A stretch of DNA of 8,555 nt from Chloroflexota bacterium (GTDB taxonomy: Bacteria; Chloroflexota; Anaerolineae; Promineifilales; Promineifilaceae): positions 1 through 8,555 of the forward strand of contig JAJRTP010000302.1 of assembly GCA_024278255.1 (NCBI GenBank). Direction: 5' to 3'. The translations under genes and the position numbers were made by a program. The notes under the pieces were generated by a model that had not been told where the DNA came from, made no database searches, and saw only the letters and a program-made list of their open reading frames with translations. Positions 5,574 through 8,555 of this stretch are shown here, one piece after another (the stretch's first letter is position 1; each line of letters starts with the position of its first letter).

Positions 5574-5596
5574 TTTACGCTGGCTAGGTTTCCAAA

Positions 5597-5911
5597 ATGC
5601 CTAAATTAACCTATACTCAACAAAATTTACCTACATCCGGCAAGGTACTCCGGGAACAGTTGAATAACGCCCTCACAAATTCCAAAATGCTCGATGATTT
5701 TGTGGAGATCATTCGAGAATTAACCAGGCTGGAAATAAAATATGACATGACATCGCCAGAATTTTGGCAAAATTTTCAGGCAGGCGAGATGGGCGATAAC
5801 ATTGAATGGATGCGTTGGGCCAACAAATACGAAATATATCGTGAAATGTATGCGAATATCAGCAACTTGTTTGAAACATTGACACGCTACACTTTGCCTG
5901 CAGTACCATGA
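5597..5911 (+). CDS. Putative antitoxin/partner protein of TumE-like toxin, 104 aa
   Basis: A small, predominantly helical protein. Residues 29-50 (SKMLDDFVEIIRELTRLEIKYD) form an amphipathic helix, followed by the segment MTSPEFWQNFQAGEMGDNIE and WMRWANKYEIY (51-81). From memory, the pattern Y-x-M-x-S-x-E-F-x-x-x-F-x-A-G-E-x-G-D-x-x-x-x-x-x-W recurs in small proteins encoded directly upstream of TumE/DUF6516 toxins and similar nuclease-like genes. I see no DNA-binding motif. The stop overlaps the next ATG in an ATGA, the classical coupling of toxin-antitoxin pairs. The start has a weak AGG about eight bases upstream (TAGG, 5585-5588). The antitoxin role rests on arrangement and this recalled motif; mechanism is not known to me. 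Confidence 0.7.
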   Translation: MPKLTYTQQNLPTSGKVLREQLNNALTNSKMLDDFVEIIRELTRLEIKYDMTSPEFWQNFQAGEMGDNIEWMRWANKYEIYREMYANISNLFETLTRYTLPAVP

Positions 5912-6318
5912 CCCAACTTCACCGCTACTTGTCACGGTTGCATGACACCATTTTATCAAGACAAGAAATCAAAATAGAAGCTTTGGAAATCTTTGATCGT
6001 TCTGACATTGTCAACCAATCCAGCGAGTTCTACGCTCGCTTACGTTTTCCTGATGATTCCACATTAGAAATCGTCGAAAAATTGTTGGTGGAACAGCTTG
6101 TAATTCGTAAAACACGCTATGTCTATCATTATCAGACATCTGACAATCGGCTTGTTTTTCGTTACGATAATGCGCCGCATCATCCAGAAATTGCTACATA
6201 TCCTCATCACAAGCATATCGAAAACCAAATCTTGCCGGCTTCTCCTCCGGATTTAAGCGATGTTCTACGTGAAATTGATAATCACATTTATTTCTCCCAA
6301 AAAGATCACACAGGATAA
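5908..6318 (+). CDS. TumE-family (DUF6516) putative toxin, 136 aa
   Basis: The protein has a mixed N-terminal half (RLHDTILSRQEIKIEALEIF) and the strand-rich core typical of DUF6516/TumE: YARLRFPDDSTLEIVEKL (42-59), YVYHYQTSDNRLVFRYDNAP (71-90), HHPEIATYPHHKH (91-103), then ILPASPPDLSDVLREID. The Y-x-Y-H-W/Y-Q ... R-W/Y-D-N-A-P-H-H-P ... P-H-H-K-H string is the family hallmark as I know it, and its histidines and acids suggest a hydrolytic site. TumE proteins are described as toxins of toxin-antitoxin pairs; their target is not known to me. The gene overlaps its partner by ATGA and ends three bases before the molybdenum hydroxylase start, whose ribosome binding site lies inside this gene's last codons. 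A co-transcribed toxin upstream of a metabolic enzyme is unusual. Confidence 0.78.
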   Translation: MTQLHRYLSRLHDTILSRQEIKIEALEIFDRSDIVNQSSEFYARLRFPDDSTLEIVEKLLVEQLVIRKTRYVYHYQTSDNRLVFRYDNAPHHPEIATYPHHKHIENQILPASPPDLSDVLREIDNHIYFSQKDHTG

Positions 6319-6321
6319 AAA

Positions 6322-8555
6322 ATGGAAATTACACTCAATATCAACGGAATTGATCAGACATTAAATGTACCCGCCACAGAAACGCTGATGAAAGCGCTGC
6401 GTGGCGCCGGCTATTTCAGTGTGCGCTATGGCAGTGGGGATGGTGTTACCGGGGCGGCGGCCGTTTTGCTGGACGGCCGTCTCGTCAACAGCGAAACCAT
6501 GCTCGTGGGACAGGCCCTCGGCCACAAAATTGAGACAGTGGAAGGGCTGGCTCCCACCGTAGGCGAGCTGCATCCCATCCAAAAAGCCTTCATCGAAACC
6601 GGCGCCATCCAGTCCGGCTATTCCACCCCGGCCATGATTTTGGCCGCCAAAGCCCTGCTGGCCGCCAACCCCAACCCCACAGAATCCGAGGTGCGCGATG
6701 TCCTTTCCGGCGTCCTCTGCCGGGAAACAGGGTACGTCAAGCCGGTAGAAGCCGTTCTGCGTGCCGCCGCTTATCTGCGCGGCGAAGACGTGCCCCCTTA
6801 CGATGGCCCCACCATCGTAGACGCCAGCTATTTTGTAGAAACACCCCCGGCCGCTGACGACCAGGACTTTTCCGGTCCGGAAATTGCCAGCAGCCAATCA
6901 CCAATTACCACCCAAACCAAACCCCAAACCGACATCCAACTGCGCACCGGCGTTCCGGAAACCCAGGTCGTGGGCAAACCGGAAGCCAAAGTAGACGCTG
7001 TGAAGCTGGCTAAAGGCAACCCTGCTTTCGTAGACGACATCGAAATGCGGGGCATGTTGTACGCCAAACTGCTCACCAGCCCTCACGCTCACGCCAATAT
7101 TTTGGACATTGACGACAGTGAAGCCCTCGCCTTACCCGGCGTCCACGCCGTCATCCATTACAAAAACGTCGAGCGTGTCAAATACGCTTCCGGCGGCCAG
7201 AGTTACCCTAACCCGCCGCCGCTGGATCAGGTCAGCTTTGACAATAAAGTGCGCTACGTGGGAGATCGGGTAGCGGCCGTGGCGGCCGACACCCCCGAAA
7301 TCGCCACACAAGCCATCAAGCTGATTAAAGTAGAATACGAAATCCTGCCCGCCGTTTTTGATGACAATGAAGCCATCAAGCCGGGCGCGCCCATCATCCA
7401 CGACGAACCTGACCGCGACGACATTTATGACGCCAGCCGCAACATCGTTACCCGCATCGCTGCGGAAGTGGGCGACGTGGAGCAAGGTTTTGCCGAAGCA
7501 GATTATGTATTCGAGCGTCATTATTACGTCCATCAAGTCCACGCCACGCCCATCGAACCGCACATCGCTATTAGCTGGTGGGACAGCGACGAACGGCTGG
7601 TCATTCGCAGCAGCACCCAGGTGCCTTTCCACGCCCGGCGCATGGTTGCCCCGCTGCTGGGGCTGCCCGTCAGCCGCATCCGCATCATCAAGCCGCGTAT
7701 CGGCGGCGGCTTTGGCGTCAAACAGGAGATGCTGCTGGAAGACATTGTGGGCCATCTGACCATCAAAACAGGCCGCCCGGTACGGCTGGAGCTAAACCGC
7801 AGCGAAGAGTTCCGCAGCAGCCGCACCCGCCATCCGCAAACCATCACCTGGAAGACCGGCGTCATGGCGGATGGCACCCTGCACAGCCAGCAGTTCAAAG
7901 TGGTGGCCAGTACAGGCGCTTACGGTACGCACGGTATAACGGTGCAAACAGTCACCGGTCTGCGCGGCCTGAGCAGCTACAACTGCCCCAATCGAGAATT
8001 CGACTGCATTGTGGCGTACACCAACACGCCTGTCCCTGGCGCGTACCGGGGCTACGGCGGGCCGCAAGCCAACTTCACGCTGGAAAGCCACATGGAGGAA
8101 ATCGCCCATGAGATGGGGTTGGATCCGATTGAATTCCGGCGCAAAAATTGGGTGCAGGCCGGCGATCCCATGCCTATCGCCCCCCTATTGGGCGAAGGGG
8201 AAAAGGAAACGGTGGCAGAGGTGCCGATTATCCAATCGTGCGGGCTGAATGAATGCTTTGAGCAAGGCATATCGGCCATCGAATGGAACCGTAAATCGGA
8301 ACCAGGCTGGCACGAAGTCCCCGGCAAACCGCACCTGCGCCGGGGATTGGGCGTAGCGATGTGTATGCACGGTACGGCCATTCCGGGGTTGGATATGGGC
8401 GCAGCTACAATCAAAATCAACGATGACGGCTCGTTTAATGTACAAGTGGGAGCAACGGATTTGGGCACAGGATCAGACACGGTGCTGGCGCAAATTGCGG
8501 CCGAAGTTCTGGGCGTGACGCTGGCTGAGATTATTATTTATTCCAGCGACACGGA
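6322..8555 (+). CDS. Molybdenum hydroxylase (xanthine dehydrogenase/aldehyde oxidoreductase family), N-terminal degenerate [2Fe-2S] domain fused to molybdopterin domain; partial
   Basis: 744 codons are open to the right edge with no stop, so the C-terminus, including the usual catalytic glutamate, lies outside. Residues 1-155 align with CoxS-type [2Fe-2S] subunits: a plant-ferredoxin part (VRYGSGDGVTGAAAVLLDGR, 34-53) and an alpha-helical part (IQSGYSTPAM, 96-105; LCRETGY, 132-138). A variable linker of about 70 residues follows. From about residue 220 it is a CoxL/XdhB-type molybdopterin-binding chain: VDAVKLAKGNPAFVDDIEMRG (224-244), the first domain to about 360, the IEPHIAISWW segment, IGGGFGVKQEM (460-470), GAYRGYGGPQANF (573-585) and VGATDLGTGSDTVLAQIAAE (709-728). 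The order resembles desulfoviridal aldehyde oxidoreductase (Mop), with no FAD domain. The AYxCSFR loop of form I CO dehydrogenase is absent, so it is not a CODH; substrate unknown. Seven of eight expected Fe-S cysteines are replaced; only C133 remains. AGGA about seven bases upstream supports the start. Confidence 0.88.
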   Translation, partial: MEITLNINGIDQTLNVPATETLMKALRGAGYFSVRYGSGDGVTGAAAVLLDGRLVNSETMLVGQALGHKIETVEGLAPTVGELHPIQKAFIETGAIQSGYSTPAMILAAKALLAANPNPTESEVRDVLSGVLCRETGYVKPVEAVLRAAAYLRGEDVPPYDGPTIVDASYFVETPPAADDQDFSGPEIASSQSPITTQTKPQTDIQLRTGVPETQVVGKPEAKVDAVKLAKGNPAFVDDIEMRGMLYAKLLTSPHAHANILDIDDSEALALPGVHAVIHYKNVERVKYASGGQSYPNPPPLDQVSFDNKVRYVGDRVAAVAADTPEIATQAIKLIKVEYEILPAVFDDNEAIKPGAPIIHDEPDRDDIYDASRNIVTRIAAEVGDVEQGFAEADYVFERHYYVHQVHATPIEPHIAISWWDSDERLVIRSSTQVPFHARRMVAPLLGLPVSRIRIIKPRIGGGFGVKQEMLLEDIVGHLTIKTGRPVRLELNRSEEFRSSRTRHPQTITWKTGVMADGTLHSQQFKVVASTGAYGTHGITVQTVTGLRGLSSYNCPNREFDCIVAYTNTPVPGAYRGYGGPQANFTLESHMEEIAHEMGLDPIEFRRKNWVQAGDPMPIAPLLGEGEKETVAEVPIIQSCGLNECFEQGISAIEWNRKSEPGWHEVPGKPHLRRGLGVAMCMHGTAIPGLDMGAATIKINDDGSFNVQVGATDLGTGSDTVLAQIAAEVLGVTLAEIIIYSSDT

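Noticed and set aside
7132..7755. Minus-strand open frame of 207 codons
   Set aside because: It lies wholly inside the molybdenum hydroxylase gene on the opposite strand and is His/Asp/Gly-rich in the way antisense frames of GC-rich genes are; no recognisable domain.
6322..8555. Form I carbon monoxide dehydrogenase large subunit (CoxL)
   Set aside because: The active-site loop motif AYxCSFR is absent; the matching region reads GAYRGYGGPQ, as in other members of the family.
1..8555. CRISPR array, tRNA or rRNA genes
   Set aside because: No regularly spaced direct repeats of 20-40 bases and no cloverleaf or rRNA-like segment were seen on reading both strands.

Overview
The window looks like a chromosomal segment of a moderately GC-rich bacterium. 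It carries small toxin-antitoxin style genes, part of an insertion sequence and several intergenic hairpin repeats. The mix (homodimeric-type E1, fused molybdenum hydroxylase, HicB and TumE-like genes, tandem GGTAATT-type repeats) gives an impression of Chloroflexota (Anaerolineae-like), but nothing here proves the taxon.

Layout. Positions 1-99 hold the C-terminal end of an ISL3-family transposase, followed by its probable terminal inverted repeat. Two small overlapping minus-strand genes of unknown function lie at 153-705, behind their own promoter. From 5040 down to 887, minus strand, is a three-gene catabolic cluster: an Lrp/AsnC regulator, a methionine gamma-lyase-like PLP enzyme, and a homodimeric-type 2-oxoacid dehydrogenase E1. 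This matches the gene content of the mdeR-mdeA-mdeB locus of Pseudomonas putida. The likely logic is that the lyase splits methionine (or a related sulfur amino acid) to 2-oxobutyrate, ammonia and a thiol. The E1 would then process the 2-oxobutyrate, and the regulator would control the set.

Positions 5041-6321 are a more AT-rich block on the plus strand: a near-leaderless promoter, a truncated hicA start fused in frame to hicB, a hairpin, then an overlapping pair resembling a TumE-family toxin and its partner. Three bases after this pair begins a large molybdenum hydroxylase (xanthine dehydrogenase/aldehyde oxidoreductase family). It runs off the window and has an N-terminal [2Fe-2S] domain in which seven of the eight ligand cysteines are gone.

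Two window-wide patterns stand out. The palindrome ACGGCCGT occurs nine times, in all three codon frames, which suggests a genome-wide iterated word. The promoter-proximal genes (705, 5040, 5241) appear to be leaderless or nearly so, while the downstream genes (4503, 3265, 6322) have Shine-Dalgarno sites.
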